DNA of 64,000 bases from Pyrinomonadaceae bacterium (GCA_030841105.1 JAVEDE010000058.1:1-64000); one strand, 5' to 3'. Counted from the stretch's first letter, positions 34,237 to 43,459 are shown. Notes: generated by a model from the letters alone, not told the origin. Numbers and translations are program-made.

Positions 34237-36843
34237 TTACTGCGGAAGCTTTAAGCGACGAAGGAGATCGGTGAAGCGCGGGTCGCTGCGCAGCGAATCA
34301 AAACGCGGGTCAACTTGAAGATAAGCCATCCAGTGTTCGCGACGCTGATATGTCTTCTCCAGGTATTCAAGCGCCTTATCCTTGTCTCCCGCTTGGGCAT
34401 AAAGACAGGCGAAGAAATATATCATTGGATTGAATTGATAACTCCTTTTGGCTTGCTCGCGCAAAACTCCCTGCCAGCCGGCGGTTTTGTAGGCGGTTTC
34501 AAAAATCCTGACGGTTTCCTCGTCCATGTTCGACAACTTTTGGAATCTCATCAGCCGTTCAAAATCTTCCGACTGTTTGCCCTGAAAGGCGACGCCGCCG
34601 ACAAGCCAATAATAGGCGACGGCGCGCTGCGGATTTCTTTGACCGAGTCTCTCCAATTGTTGGGCAGCCTCGTCGTAGCGTCGGGCAAATGTCAAAGCGA
34701 CCGTATAGACGATTTGATGATAAAAGGATGTCGGGTCGAGATCGATGGCGGTCTTGATTTCGGCAATCGCTTCGTCGAAACGCCTGCTCTGAGAAGAAAA
34801 CAGAAGACGCGCATACGTATTGTGGGCGAGCGGAGAAGTCGGGTCTAACTCGATGGCTCGCCTGCACGCCGCTTCCGCGCCGCCGACATCGTATTCGTAA
34901 TTCAATTTGTTCATGCAGAGCGCGTTGTATGCTTCGGATAAATTCGGGTCGAGTTCGAGTGCTTTCTTAACTGCTGCCATCGAGATTCGATGCTGTTCGT
35001 GGATATCTACATCTCCTCCCTGGTCCGACAACGAGCGGTGGGAAAATGCGACGCCCGCCCACGCCCGCGCGTAATTCGGGTCGAGCCGGACGGCTTGCTC
35101 AAAAAATTCGACTGCTTTCAAACCGTCCTGCTGGCTTCGTTTGTCGTTAAAATACACCCCTTGCAAATAAAGCCGGTATGCCTCTTCATTGTCCGTCCCG
35201 CGTTTTTTCGTTGGATTATTTTGTTTGAAGTTAAATCGCGTCAACAGAAGGTTTCCTAGTTCGCTCGCAATCTGGTCTTGCGTCGCAAAAACGTCGCCCG
35301 TGTTTGTTTCTCCGCTTTTATACGTTTCGACAATCTCGCCGCTCGCCACATTCAAAAGTTCCGAGGTGACGCGAATTTTCCCGCCCGCCAACTGGTAATT
35401 CGAGGCGAGAACATAATCAACCCCCTGCTCGCGTCCCGCCGCAATCGGGTCTTGATTGATGTCGGCATACTTGCGCATCGCGCTCAGCGGACGCACGACG
35501 AAACCCTTCATCGCGCCGAGTTTGTAAATCAACGAATCGGCAATGCCGATCTCGTAAATCTCGTCTCGGTTCGCCGCGCTGATTGGTCTTAACGGCAAGA
35601 CGGCGATTGATTTTTTGTCGCCGATAGGAGGCGCGCTTCTTGCCCTGTAAAAATAAAGCCCCAGCCCGATAGAACAGACGAGAGTGAGCGCAATGAGAAA
35701 GGCGACGCTCGCGGCGAGTCTCGGGCGCGCGGATGGGATAGCCCCACCCGCGCCCCCGGCTTCGAGACGCTTCTGCAAACGCCGCAAGTCCGCGAACAGT
35801 TCTTCCGCCGACGGGTAACGCTCCTCGCGGTCTTTCTCAAGGCACTTCCCGACGACGCGCTGCAACTCGCCGGGCGTCCCCTTCGCGATCTGCGGGAGCG
35901 GCGCGGGTTCAGTCTTCAAAACAGCCGCGACCACGTCGCTCGCCGTCTCGCCCGTGAAGCATGGCACGCCCGCGAGCATCTCGTAGAGGACACAGCCCAG
36001 AGACCACACGTCGGTTCGCGCGTCCACCTCCTGACCGCGCGCCTGCTCCGGCGACATATAACGGTCTGTGCCCATGATGAGACCCGGCGTCGTCTTGATC
36101 GTCGAGCCGTTGTGCCCGTTTCCTTCGGCCGCAGCGGACTGACGCGGCGCGAGCTTGGCGATGCCGAAATCGAGAACTTTGACGTAGCCGTCCGGCCGGA
36201 GCATGACGTTCTCCGGCTTCACGTCGCGGTGAACGATACCCGCCTCGTGCGCGGCACGGAGCGCCGAGGCGATCTGCGCGGCGATGTCGAGCGCCTCGGC
36301 GGGCGGAATCGCTCCGCACGAAAGGCGCGCGCGTAAGGTCTCGCCCTCGATGTACTCGGAGGCGATGACGCTCGCACCGCCTGTCTCTTCGATGCCGTAG
36401 ACGGTGATGATGTTCGGATGGTTCAAGGCGGAGGCCGCGCGCGCCTCTTGCCGGAAGCGGCGCACCTGCTCAGCGTCGTGCGTGAGGTGGTCGGGCAGGA
36501 ACTTCAAGGCGACGCGGCGGCCGAGTTCCGCGTCCTCGGCCAGATAGACGCGCCCCATCCCGCCCGCGCCGAGCAGAGAGAGCACCCGGTAACGCCCCGC
36601 GAGCGTCTGCCCGATGACCTGCCCGGCCATGTCCTCGGCGAGGAGGCCAGCGGCAAAGGCGAGCGCCGGTTCGTCTATGACGCCCACGCCCCCCTCGTGC
36701 GAGCGGATGAGCGACTCGACCTCGTGGCGTAGCTCCGCATCGCTCGCGCACTCACGCTCTAAGAATGCGGCGCGCCCGTCCGCCTCCAACTCAAGCGTGG
36801 CGTGAAAGAGTTCCCCGATTTTGCGGTATCGCTCAGGCGTCAT
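34237..36843 (-). CDS. Serine/threonine protein kinase with TolB-like and TPR regions
   Basis: The 868-residue protein has a short helical N-terminus, then a full Hanks-type kinase domain (about residues 80-350): glycine loop LLGAGGMGRVYLA, VALKF Lys, HRDVKPENVML catalytic loop, DFGIAKL, and APE-region SPEQARG. One membrane span follows (SVAFLIALTLVCSIGLGLYFY). The extracytoplasmic part begins SIAVLPLRPISA, a TolB/FlgO-like start, then TPR units through the C-terminus. This domain order is common in Acidobacteriota. It lies directly after the ECF sigma gene on the same strand, separated by an inverted-word repeat; the pair probably forms a signalling unit. The start ATG is at 36843. Confidence 0.9.
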   Translation of the reverse strand: MTPERYRKIGELFHATLELEADGRAAFLERECASDAELRHEVESLIRSHEGGVGVIDEPALAFAAGLLAEDMAGQVIGQTLAGRYRVLSLLGAGGMGRVYLAEDAELGRRVALKFLPDHLTHDAEQVRRFRQEARAASALNHPNIITVYGIEETGGASVIASEYIEGETLRARLSCGAIPPAEALDIAAQIASALRAAHEAGIVHRDVKPENVMLRPDGYVKVLDFGIAKLAPRQSAAAEGNGHNGSTIKTTPGLIMGTDRYMSPEQARGQEVDARTDVWSLGCVLYEMLAGVPCFTGETASDVVAAVLKTEPAPLPQIAKGTPGELQRVVGKCLEKDREERYPSAEELFADLRRLQKRLEAGGAGGAIPSARPRLAASVAFLIALTLVCSIGLGLYFYRARSAPPIGDKKSIAVLPLRPISAANRDEIYEIGIADSLIYKLGAMKGFVVRPLSAMRKYADINQDPIAAGREQGVDYVLASNYQLAGGKIRVTSELLNVASGEIVETYKSGETNTGDVFATQDQIASELGNLLLTRFNFKQNNPTKKRGTDNEEAYRLYLQGVYFNDKRSQQDGLKAVEFFEQAVRLDPNYARAWAGVAFSHRSLSDQGGDVDIHEQHRISMAAVKKALELDPNLSEAYNALCMNKLNYEYDVGGAEAACRRAIELDPTSPLAHNTYARLLFSSQSRRFDEAIAEIKTAIDLDPTSFYHQIVYTVALTFARRYDEAAQQLERLGQRNPQRAVAYYWLVGGVAFQGKQSEDFERLMRFQKLSNMDEETVRIFETAYKTAGWQGVLREQAKRSYQFNPMIYFFACLYAQAGDKDKALEYLEKTYQRREHWMAYLQVDPRFDSLRSDPRFTDLLRRLKLPQ

Positions 36844-36846
36844 GAA

Positions 36847-36946
36847 AACAGTGACGAGTGACAAGTGACAAGTGACGGGTGACAGGTGACGAGCAAAGAC
36901 AAGTTTTTAACTCGTCACCTGTCACTCGTCACTTGTCACTGTTTTT
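36847..36946. repeat. Intergenic short-word inverted repeat (TGACGAGT family)
   Basis: GTGACGAGTGACAAGTGACA words on the left and CGTCACCTGTCACTCGTCAC on the right form a long imperfect hairpin. Reading the minus strand, it supplies the last codons (KTVTSDE) and stop of the sigma gene and reaches to four bases before the kinase start. The ketosynthase gene ends the same way (KTVTGDE) at 3081, showing a fixed repeat boundary. Confidence 0.85.
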
Positions 36947-37509
36947 GAGAGTTCTTTCAGGAGCCACGCGCGGGCGAGCGTCCAGTCGCGCCTGACCGTG
37001 CCGACCGAAACGTTCAACACCTCGGCGCTCTCCGCGTCGCTCAAGCCGCCGAAGTAGCGCAGCTCCACGATGCGGGCTTGCCGCGCGTCGAGTTCGGCGA
37101 GCGCCTTGAGCGCCTCGTCGAGCGCGACCATCTCCGCGCCCCTGTCGTCGGCCACGACGTAGGCCGCCTCGTCGAGTTCGACGTGTCGCGCCCCGCCCCC
37201 TCGCTTCTGGTAGCCGCGAGAACGCGCGAAGTCCACAAGTATGCGGCGCATCAACTCGGCCGAGACTGCGAAGAAGTGCGCGCGGTTCTGCCAGCGCACG
37301 TTCTGCGAGTCAACGAGCCGCAGGTACGCCTCGTTGACCAGCGCGGTGGTTTGGAGGGTGTGTCCCGCGCGCTCCCCGCTCATGTAACGGTGGGCGCGGC
37401 GGCGCAGCTCCGCGTAAACCATTGGGGTCAGCGCGGCGAGCGCGGACTCGTCGCCCTCGCCCCATGCAAGCAGCAGCCGTGTGATCTCTTGCGGAGAGTG
37501 CGTCGTCAT
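36922..37509 (-). CDS. ECF sigma factor (kinase-associated group)
   Basis: The 195-residue product begins THSPQEITRLLLAWGEGDES. Sigma-2 region is MVYAELRRRAHRYMSGERAG then TLQTTALVNEAYLRL, and sigma-4 region is RQARIVELRYFGGLSDAESAE with helix-turn-helix VLNVSVGTVRRDW. The HTLQTTALVNEAYLRL signature marks the ECF group often found beside serine/threonine kinases in Acidobacteriota and Planctomycetes. The start ATG at 37509 follows a conserved promoter-like block. The final residues come from the adjacent repeat. Likely controls itself and the divergent secreted-protein genes (inference). Confidence 0.9.
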   Translation of the reverse strand: MTTHSPQEITRLLLAWGEGDESALAALTPMVYAELRRRAHRYMSGERAGHTLQTTALVNEAYLRLVDSQNVRWQNRAHFFAVSAELMRRILVDFARSRGYQKRGGGARHVELDEAAYVVADDRGAEMVALDEALKALAELDARQARIVELRYFGGLSDAESAEVLNVSVGTVRRDWTLARAWLLKELSKTVTSDE

Positions 37510-37530
37510 GCAAACCCGATGTGTGGGGTG

Positions 37531-37582
37531 AAAAATTTCTCTCGCCGCCGTTAGCGTTTTCGCATGCCGTTCCCGCCTTAAC
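37531..37582. promoter_or_regulatory. Divergent promoter region of the ECF sigma gene
   Basis: This 52-base block lies 22 bases upstream of the sigma start and recurs at 32936-32988 with about 87 per cent identity. On the plus strand it faces the secreted-protein gene at 37703. A conserved block in divergent position suggests a bidirectional, possibly sigma-autoregulated promoter. Exact -35/-10 boxes are not assigned. Confidence 0.5.
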
Positions 37583-37702
37583 TGTGGAGACGACATGAAG
37601 GGCGGCCGTTTGAAGGCGGCCGGATTATATCCCGTGTCGCCCGAACGCATCAACGCTGACCGACAGCGGCAAGACCGCACGCCATCTGAAAGGAACAACA
37701 AG

Positions 37703-38215
37703 GTGAGGAAGCACATCTCAGTTGCACTCGTGTCCGTCGTCATCGCAGGTTTTTGTTATGGAACCGCCTCGGCGCAACAGCCCGGCAGCCCGAGGGGAGT
37801 GAAACCTAAAAAGCCGCAAACGACAACGACGTCATCGGCCGTAGCAACGCAGCCCGCGCGGCCGGGCGGGACGCAACCCGCCGCGCGGCCTCGGCCGGGC
37901 ACGCCCGCCGCTGCCCCGTCCCCCCAAGCTTCGGCGAAAGGCAACGCGACCGGCTTCAAAGAGGTCTCGAAGGAGAAGTTCAAGGAGATCTATTTCCGGC
38001 TCGGAGGAGGCAAGCGAGCGGGTTGGACGGCCGACTACTGGCAGGAGTTTTTTGAGGACAAGGTCAAGCCGGGCTGGAAATTTATGGTCGAAGAACCGAG
38101 GAGTCCCAAGCACGTCAGGATGTTTATCGTCACGGACGCCAAGGCCAAAGAGTATCGGCTGTTCTTCATGACCGAGGAGTCTGAAGAAGAGTCCGAATGG
38201 CCTGGGAAGCGATGA
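37703..38215 (+). CDS. Secreted proline-rich protein of unknown function
   Basis: The 170-residue product starts at a GTG with AAAGGAAC upstream. The choice is supported by the next gene, which starts MRKH from an ATG after the same AAAGGAACTACAAG-type leader. A signal peptide (VALVSVVIAGFCYGTASAQ) leads into a Pro/Thr/Ala-rich linker and a C-terminal domain with SKEKFKEIYFRLGGG and RMFIVTDAKAKEYRLFF. It shares its signal region with the following two genes, but its C-terminal domain is different. Function unknown. A longer in-frame ATG at 37595 is less likely. Confidence 0.6.
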   Translation: MRKHISVALVSVVIAGFCYGTASAQQPGSPRGVKPKKPQTTTTSSAVATQPARPGGTQPAARPRPGTPAAAPSPQASAKGNATGFKEVSKEKFKEIYFRLGGGKRAGWTADYWQEFFEDKVKPGWKFMVEEPRSPKHVRMFIVTDAKAKEYRLFFMTEESEEESEWPGKR

Positions 38216-38340
38216 GGACACGCGTCCCGCCCCGGAAGCATCCGACCGAACTCTGCAACGTGCCCGCGCGCGCGCTCGAACGCGCCGGAGCGTCAGGCCA
38301 AGCCCGCACTTATCTCTACTCGAAAGGAACTACAAGAAAA

Positions 38341-39540
38341 ATGAGGAAGCACGTCTTACTCGCACTCGCGTCCGCCGTCATCGCAGCCTTCTGCTGCCAG
38401 AGCGTCCCGGCGCAACTCCCCGGCGGCCTGAAGATTCCGAAACTGAGCAAGCCCAAGCCGACACCGACCCCGGCCGAGACAGCGCAGCCCGCGCCGTCGA
38501 ATGAGACGCGGACGGCCGCACAGCCGTCGCCGTCCGCGGCGCCCCCACAGCCTACGGCGGGCGACACCACACTCATCAACACTCGTATCCGGTTCTGGCC
38601 CGAAACGCTCACCTCCTACCAAGGGAACTATAACGATGTCTGGAGTTGGATACCCACGGTCAAGTTCACTACTCAGGGGCCGGGGCTGCCGAGCGGCGCG
38701 CACTACTACGTCGAGGTCGCGCAGCCCGGCGGCGCCCCTTGGGTGAAGCTCAAGTGCGTCGGCAACGCGGACGGGACGGGTTACGACTGCGGCAACAGCA
38801 ACGACCTGGAGAAGGAAGGCACGCTGGCGACCGGGGTCTTCCCCTTCACCGTCAAGATGCGCAACCCGCTCGATGGAACCGACAAGATGCTCTTCACCGG
38901 CAGGGCGAAGGTGGAGAAGGTGCTCACGAGCGGAAACATCCCCCCGACCAGCAAGCAGTTCGTCTACTACACCAACCAGGATTGGAACCTGCCCATCGGG
39001 CAAGTTTATATCGCTAACGAACACCTCACCGTTAGGTTCTGGCTCCGCGGTGAGACCCCGGGGGTTGAAGCGCATCTGTTCTACCGGGGGCAGGAGGTAG
39101 GCATCTTCGAGAAGTACGGCTATCAGTACGGCGCGTCCCGTTGCTCACCCGACATCGAGTACCGTCCCACGAGGGACGCGGGCGCGGGGGCGCCGCAGGG
39201 GGCGAAGTGGGCGCGCATGAACTGTCCCTTTGAAACCATAAGAACCGAGCCGAATCCGAACAGCCCGGATTGGCACATCATCAGCGCGAACCCCGGGGAG
39301 TACGAGGTCAAGGTGCTGCGTAACAAAAGGCTGACGCGCGTGCTCAAGTTCAGTATCGGCTCTGACGGCCATATCGTGGATAACGGCATCGCCTCCGGCA
39401 ACGGCATGGCGGGGGACAACTTCATCTTCGTGCCCGTCCTGGTCGTCGGCGACCTGGACGGGGTGTGGGACAGGAACGCGTGGAAGACCGACGCCTTCTA
39501 CGGCCACGCGCTCAAAGGCTTCAACTGGCCGCCGCAGTAG
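38341..39540 (+). CDS. Secreted protein, tandem paralogue A
   Basis: The 399-residue protein has a signal peptide ending near PAQ, then AQLPGGLKIPKLSKPKPTPT and a Pro-rich linker. A large beta-rich domain follows. It is clearly paralogous to the next gene: both have the LPGG-IPK-SKPKP start, a YSW/WSW-TP-IKF strand pair, TATGVFPF or LATGVFPF, and end with DGVWDRNAWKTDAFYG or DGTWNKNAWKTDAFYG. I do not recognise the domain. It forms a same-strand run with 37703 and 39610, downstream of the sigma-associated promoter block. Confidence 0.65.
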   Translation: MRKHVLLALASAVIAAFCCQSVPAQLPGGLKIPKLSKPKPTPTPAETAQPAPSNETRTAAQPSPSAAPPQPTAGDTTLINTRIRFWPETLTSYQGNYNDVWSWIPTVKFTTQGPGLPSGAHYYVEVAQPGGAPWVKLKCVGNADGTGYDCGNSNDLEKEGTLATGVFPFTVKMRNPLDGTDKMLFTGRAKVEKVLTSGNIPPTSKQFVYYTNQDWNLPIGQVYIANEHLTVRFWLRGETPGVEAHLFYRGQEVGIFEKYGYQYGASRCSPDIEYRPTRDAGAGAPQGAKWARMNCPFETIRTEPNPNSPDWHIISANPGEYEVKVLRNKRLTRVLKFSIGSDGHIVDNGIASGNGMAGDNFIFVPVLVVGDLDGVWDRNAWKTDAFYGHALKGFNWPPQ

Positions 39541-39609
39541 GAGGAGGCGCGCTTCGAGAACAATGTCACACCTCTCGCACGTCTTTTCAAAACACGAAGG
39601 AGCGTCAGA

Positions 39610-40848
39610 ATGAAAAAGCAGATGTTGGTCGTCGCCGCGTTGTTAATCTTGACCTGTCTCAGCCCGCAGGCGGCCTCTGCGCAGTTGCCCGGTGGCCTGA
39701 GGATTCCGAAAGTGAGTAAGCCGAAGCCTTCGCCGACGCCCGCGCCGACTGCGCCCGCGCCGACCGAGACCGCGCAGCCCGCCGCGCCGTCGAATCAGAC
39801 GCGCCCCGCCGCACAGCCGCAACCGGCGAGTAGCGCGCCCGCGCAGCCTCAGGCAGCCGCCGGGTCGGGCGCACTGGCCGTCTTGAAAAATCTGGTCTCG
39901 GTGACCGCCAGAACGGTCACGTCCTACAAGGGAGACGGCAGCACGTATAGCTGGACGCCCGTCATCAAGTTCAACACCAGCGGGCCGATGCCGCGCGGCG
40001 CGCAATACTATGCCACGGTCTCGCTCCCCAATGGCTCTCCCTGGGTCGAGATGGACTGCAAGTGGGTGGATGGCTCGCAGAGCAACTACTTTCAGTGCGG
40101 CGGCCCGGACTTCCCGGAGGATAAAGGCACGACGGCGACGGGCGTCTTCCCCTTCGCCATCAAGCTGCGGAACGAGCTTCAGGGAACAGACCAGACGCTC
40201 TTCACCGGCAAGGTCAAGATCGAGAAAGCGCCGGGCGACAACGGCACGCCCGCCGAGCGCGCCAAAAAATCCTTCTTCTTCCCCAACATGGATTGGGCAT
40301 TACCCGTCGGTTACGTCTACTACAGCCCCGCGGACAACCAACTCTACACAGCGTTCTGGGTGCGCGGCGGCACTTACGACGTAGAGCCGCACTTGTTCTA
40401 TCAGGGTAAAGAGATAGGCTTGCAGGGAAAGCCGAGTTGCAATTCCAACATAGAGGTCGGGGATGCGTACATACGCTCGGTCAAGCCCGCCCCTTTATGG
40501 AAGTTCGTCGAGTGCAGGATGTCCACCTCCGTTATGATCAGGGACAAGGGAGAGAAGTTCGGCATCCCCATCCACTACCTGACGTCGAATCCCGGCGACT
40601 ACGAGATCAAGGTGCTATGGAATGAAGATCTGTCGCGCTCGATCAAGTTCAACGTCGGCGCGGGCGGCGATTTCAACGGCGGCGTCCCGCTGCTCTACAA
40701 GGTGCGGGAGTTGGACGGGGAGCGGCTGCCCGGCGTCATCGTGCCCGTCCAGATCGTCGGCACGCAGGACGGGACGTGGAACAAAAACGCCTGGAAGACA
40801 GACGCCTTCTACGGCAACCCGCCGCAGGGCTTCACGCCCGCGCCTTAA
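39610..40848 (+). CDS. Secreted protein, tandem paralogue B
   Basis: The 412-residue product has a signal peptide (VVAALLILTCLSPQAASAQ), a Pro/Ala-rich linker, and the same large domain as the gene upstream, including GDYEIKVLWNEDLSRSIKF and the C-terminal NAWKTDAFYGNPPQG. GAAGGAG precedes the ATG. The tandem arrangement points to local duplication and divergence. Role unknown; likely envelope or extracellular. A 100-bp mobile element lies 12 bases after its stop. Confidence 0.65.
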   Translation: MKKQMLVVAALLILTCLSPQAASAQLPGGLRIPKVSKPKPSPTPAPTAPAPTETAQPAAPSNQTRPAAQPQPASSAPAQPQAAAGSGALAVLKNLVSVTARTVTSYKGDGSTYSWTPVIKFNTSGPMPRGAQYYATVSLPNGSPWVEMDCKWVDGSQSNYFQCGGPDFPEDKGTTATGVFPFAIKLRNELQGTDQTLFTGKVKIEKAPGDNGTPAERAKKSFFFPNMDWALPVGYVYYSPADNQLYTAFWVRGGTYDVEPHLFYQGKEIGLQGKPSCNSNIEVGDAYIRSVKPAPLWKFVECRMSTSVMIRDKGEKFGIPIHYLTSNPGDYEIKVLWNEDLSRSIKFNVGAGGDFNGGVPLLYKVRELDGERLPGVIVPVQIVGTQDGTWNKNAWKTDAFYGNPPQGFTPAP

Positions 40849-40860
40849 GGCTCATTCAAC

Positions 40861-40960
40861 GGTAGTGTTGCAAAAAATATTTTAGCCACAATTACTAGAG
40901 GCTGGAAGGTAGATATGACCTCAATATAAGGTGTGGTCAGAGATTTTTTGCAACACTACC
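40861..40960. mobile_element. 100-bp miniature inverted-repeat element, copy 1
   Basis: Perfect 18-base terminal inverted repeats (GGTAGTGTTGCAAAAAAT and its complement) bound exactly 100 bases. The ends resemble IS6-family inverted repeats (GG...TGTTGCAAA). No coding capacity. A homologous 100-bp copy lies at 62017-62116. No clear target duplication flanks it. Confidence 0.8.
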
Positions 40961-41114
40961 AGATACGGTCTCGCTTATCGGTCAGGAGCGTGGAAGTGGC
41001 ACGCGTTCTGCTTGAACCCTCGTAGTTAACGATTATTCGCATCGAAACCGCACACGAATCAGGCTTTTTACGAGTTACGGTGTGCCAGAGCCGTTCATCC
41101 AGCAAGGGGTGTCT

Positions 41115-41350
41115 ATGTTTATCTCAAGCGGTCTGTCCGTCCTGCCGGTTGTGTCCTTCTTGCTGCTCGTCGCCGTCTTAATATTTTCACGCAAACGAAA
41201 ATTTTTCGGTCAATTGCCCGGCGATATTCGCTATGAGGGTCGGCGCACGCGCGTCTATGCTCCGCTGGCGTCTAGGCTCTGCTGTCTCCGGTCTAGAGTT
41301 TGGCACTCTACCTGCTCAACGCGATTTTCAAGGCGTCTCTCAATCGTTAA
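41115..41350 (+). pseudogene. Broken DUF2905 family gene
   Basis: The frame starts MFISSGLSVLPVVSFLLLVA and continues to KFFGQLPGDIRYEG, the core of the small DUF2905 membrane protein. Intact members then have a second membrane helix. Here that helix (SLALYLLNAIFKA) is read only in another frame, with a TAG just before it and TAA at 41348. So at least one frameshift and a stop have split the gene. Small size and loss of the second helix make it non-functional. Confidence 0.7.
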
Positions 41351-41391
41351 CAGGTGAAGCAGACGTTAAAACAAGGAAAGGGGTCAGTTTT

Positions 41392-42546
41392 ATGCTTGCA
41401 ATGAATTTTCGTGGGCCTCTGCGGGTTCGCATCGATCATAAACCCATGCCGGAGATACAGCATCCGCAGGATGCTATCGTCCGGGTCACGCGCTCTTGTA
41501 TCTGCGGCTCCGACCTGCATTTATACAACGGGTCTGTGCCGGATACGCGTGTGGGGATGACGTTCGGCCACGAGGTCACAGGCGTGGTGGAAGAACTCGG
41601 CGCGGGGGTGGGTAACCTGAAGATTGGCGATCAAGTCCTCGTGCCTTTCAATATCGCCTGCGGCAAGTGTGTCTTCTGCCAGCAGGAACTTTACGGTAAT
41701 TGTCATGAGTCCAATTCTCAGGCCACGGCGGTCGGCGGCATCTTCGGCTATTCGCATACCGGGGGCGGTTACGACGGTGGACAGGCGGAATACGTCCGCG
41801 TGCCTTACGCTGATGTGGGGCCGACGGTCATTCCCGAAGGCATGGATCCGGACGATGCCGTGATGCTCACAGACGTGGTGCCGACGGGCTATCAGGCCGC
41901 CGAGATGGGCGGCATTCAACCCGGCGACACGGTCGTGGTTTTCGGAGCCGGCCCTGTCGGGATCATGGCGGCCAGATGCGCGTGGCTCTTCGGCGCGGGT
42001 CGGGTCATCGTGATCGATCATGTGGATTACCGTCTGGAGTTTGTGAAGAACTATGCCCCTTGCGAAGCCTATAACTTCAAGTCGCTGGGAGACGTGGTGG
42101 TGTTCCTCAAACGCACTACCGACTGGATGGGGGCGGACGTGTGTATTGATGCCGTGGGCGCGGAAGCCGCAGGCCGTGTGATGCAGACCATACTCGGCAG
42201 AAAACTGCTGATGCAGGGCGGGTCTGCCACCGCGCTGCACTGGGCGATCAACTCTGTGAAGAAGGGCGGCATTGTCTCCATCGTCGGCGTCTACGGCCCG
42301 ATTGACACGCTCGTCCCGATTGGCAACGTGGTGAACAAGGGCTTAACTCTCCGTGGGAATCAAGCATCTGTGAAGCGCCTGTTGCCGCGACTGATCGAGC
42401 ATGTGCAGAACGGCATCCTCGATCCGAAAGCGCTGATCACACACCGCATCCCGCTTGAGGAAGTGTCGGATGCATATCGTATTTTTTCGGCGAAACTCGA
42501 TAACTGCATCAAGCCAGTGCTCATCCCGCCGTCGGCCAGAAGCTAG
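41392..42546 (+). CDS. Zinc-dependent alcohol dehydrogenase (MDR family)
   Basis: The 384-residue enzyme has the catalytic zinc site CICGSDLHLY and TFGHEVTGVV, the structural zinc lobe CGKCVFCQQELYGNC, and the NAD site VVVFGAGPVGIMAA. It resembles the glutathione-independent formaldehyde-dehydrogenase-like branch, which acts on alcohols or aldehydes; the exact substrate is not determined. A link to the PQQ alcohol dehydrogenase operon downstream is possible but inferred. AAGGAAAGGGG precedes the ATG at 41392; the open frame upstream overlaps the DUF2905 remnant. It is followed at 14 bases by a gene of unknown function. Confidence 0.85.
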   Translation: MLAMNFRGPLRVRIDHKPMPEIQHPQDAIVRVTRSCICGSDLHLYNGSVPDTRVGMTFGHEVTGVVEELGAGVGNLKIGDQVLVPFNIACGKCVFCQQELYGNCHESNSQATAVGGIFGYSHTGGGYDGGQAEYVRVPYADVGPTVIPEGMDPDDAVMLTDVVPTGYQAAEMGGIQPGDTVVVFGAGPVGIMAARCAWLFGAGRVIVIDHVDYRLEFVKNYAPCEAYNFKSLGDVVVFLKRTTDWMGADVCIDAVGAEAAGRVMQTILGRKLLMQGGSATALHWAINSVKKGGIVSIVGVYGPIDTLVPIGNVVNKGLTLRGNQASVKRLLPRLIEHVQNGILDPKALITHRIPLEEVSDAYRIFSAKLDNCIKPVLIPPSARS

Positions 42547-42559
42547 AAAGGAAATTGTC

Positions 42560-43105
42560 ATGGAAAATACAGCTATCGAAAATACAGTTCAGGACACTTC
42601 ACAGATCAAGGGGTGGGGCGTGGACTCCGACACGGAAAACGACCCGACCTACCCGATGAAGCACCGCAACAACGGGGAGCACGCGGGCTACAGTTGGGAG
42701 CGTCCGCCGCAGCAGCAGACCGACGTGGAGATACTGCACTCCAACGAGCGGCCAAACGTCTCAGCCGTATTCGGGACTTCGACGCCGCCCGCCGGACTGA
42801 GCGGCATGATCCGCCGCTACGCTTTCAAATATAGCGAAAGCAGCTACGGACACTGGCTGCCGCTGATGCTGGCCGACCGTGTGGGCGTGGTGGAAGGCTA
42901 CCTGGAAGACTTCTCGCGCGGCCACGTCCCCAACGTCTTCGCAGAGCGGGGCTGGAAGGCGGAGTGGAAACACAACCGCACAAGTTTGGTGAAGCGCGTT
43001 CTCGTCGGCGCGGTCGTCGCCACCGCCGCCGTCGCCTACCTGCGTAGCGGAAGCGATGATTCTTCAGCCAAGAAAGAACGCCGTCCCAGACGCGCTCGAC
43101 GCTGA
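42560..43105 (+). CDS. Protein of unknown function
   Basis: The 181-residue product starts with a polar region (GWGVDSDTENDPTYPMKHRN). It has an aromatic segment YKYSESSYGHWLPLMLADRV type (here KYSESSYGHWLPLMLADRV) and a helical region ending in a weakly hydrophobic segment (VLVGAVVATAAVAYLR) before a basic tail. I cannot name the family. It follows the alcohol dehydrogenase by 13 bases with AAGGAAATT before the ATG, so the two are likely co-transcribed. The 43106-43459 stretch after it holds only a hairpin. Confidence 0.6.
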   Translation: MENTAIENTVQDTSQIKGWGVDSDTENDPTYPMKHRNNGEHAGYSWERPPQQQTDVEILHSNERPNVSAVFGTSTPPAGLSGMIRRYAFKYSESSYGHWLPLMLADRVGVVEGYLEDFSRGHVPNVFAERGWKAEWKHNRTSLVKRVLVGAVVATAAVAYLRSGSDDSSAKKERRPRRARR

Positions 43106-43156
43106 TCTTCGCCGCGCACACATGGAGGGCGACGGCCTTCCCCACGGAAGGATTAA

Positions 43157-43195
43157 GAGGCGCAGGAGGTGAATGAGAGTCACCTCCTGCGCCTC
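43157..43195. terminator. Strong hairpin after the dehydrogenase unit
   Basis: Sixteen-base arms GAGGCGCAGGAGGTGA/TCACCTCCTGCGCCTC enclose a seven-base loop. There is no U-tract, so termination is probable but not certain. It separates the upstream unit from the respiratory operon. The rest of 43196-43459 shows nothing I can name. Confidence 0.6.
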
Positions 43196-43459
43196 AGCTA
43201 TGAACAATTTGCGTGTCTGACTGCGGACTGAGTTAGCCTTTAGACTTTCGCTAAAACTTTCCCTGTGAGCCGGCCACGAACATTCGTTAAGTGCTCCTCT
43301 TCGTGTTGAAGAGCGCGCCGGAATTACGTCACCGGTTCATCGTGTCCCGGCGTACGATTGCGTACAGAGGTGAGCAGTTCTTCTTCGTTATAGTTGCCCG
43401 GTCTTCCGGCAATTTATCGTTCCCCCAGAAGTAGGTCTTCGTCTATTCAAGGAGACTTA

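Noticed and set aside
36847-36946. CRISPR-like array in the TGACGAGT repeats
   Set aside because: Words are 7-10 bases, irregular and inverted, with no unique spacers and no cas genes nearby.
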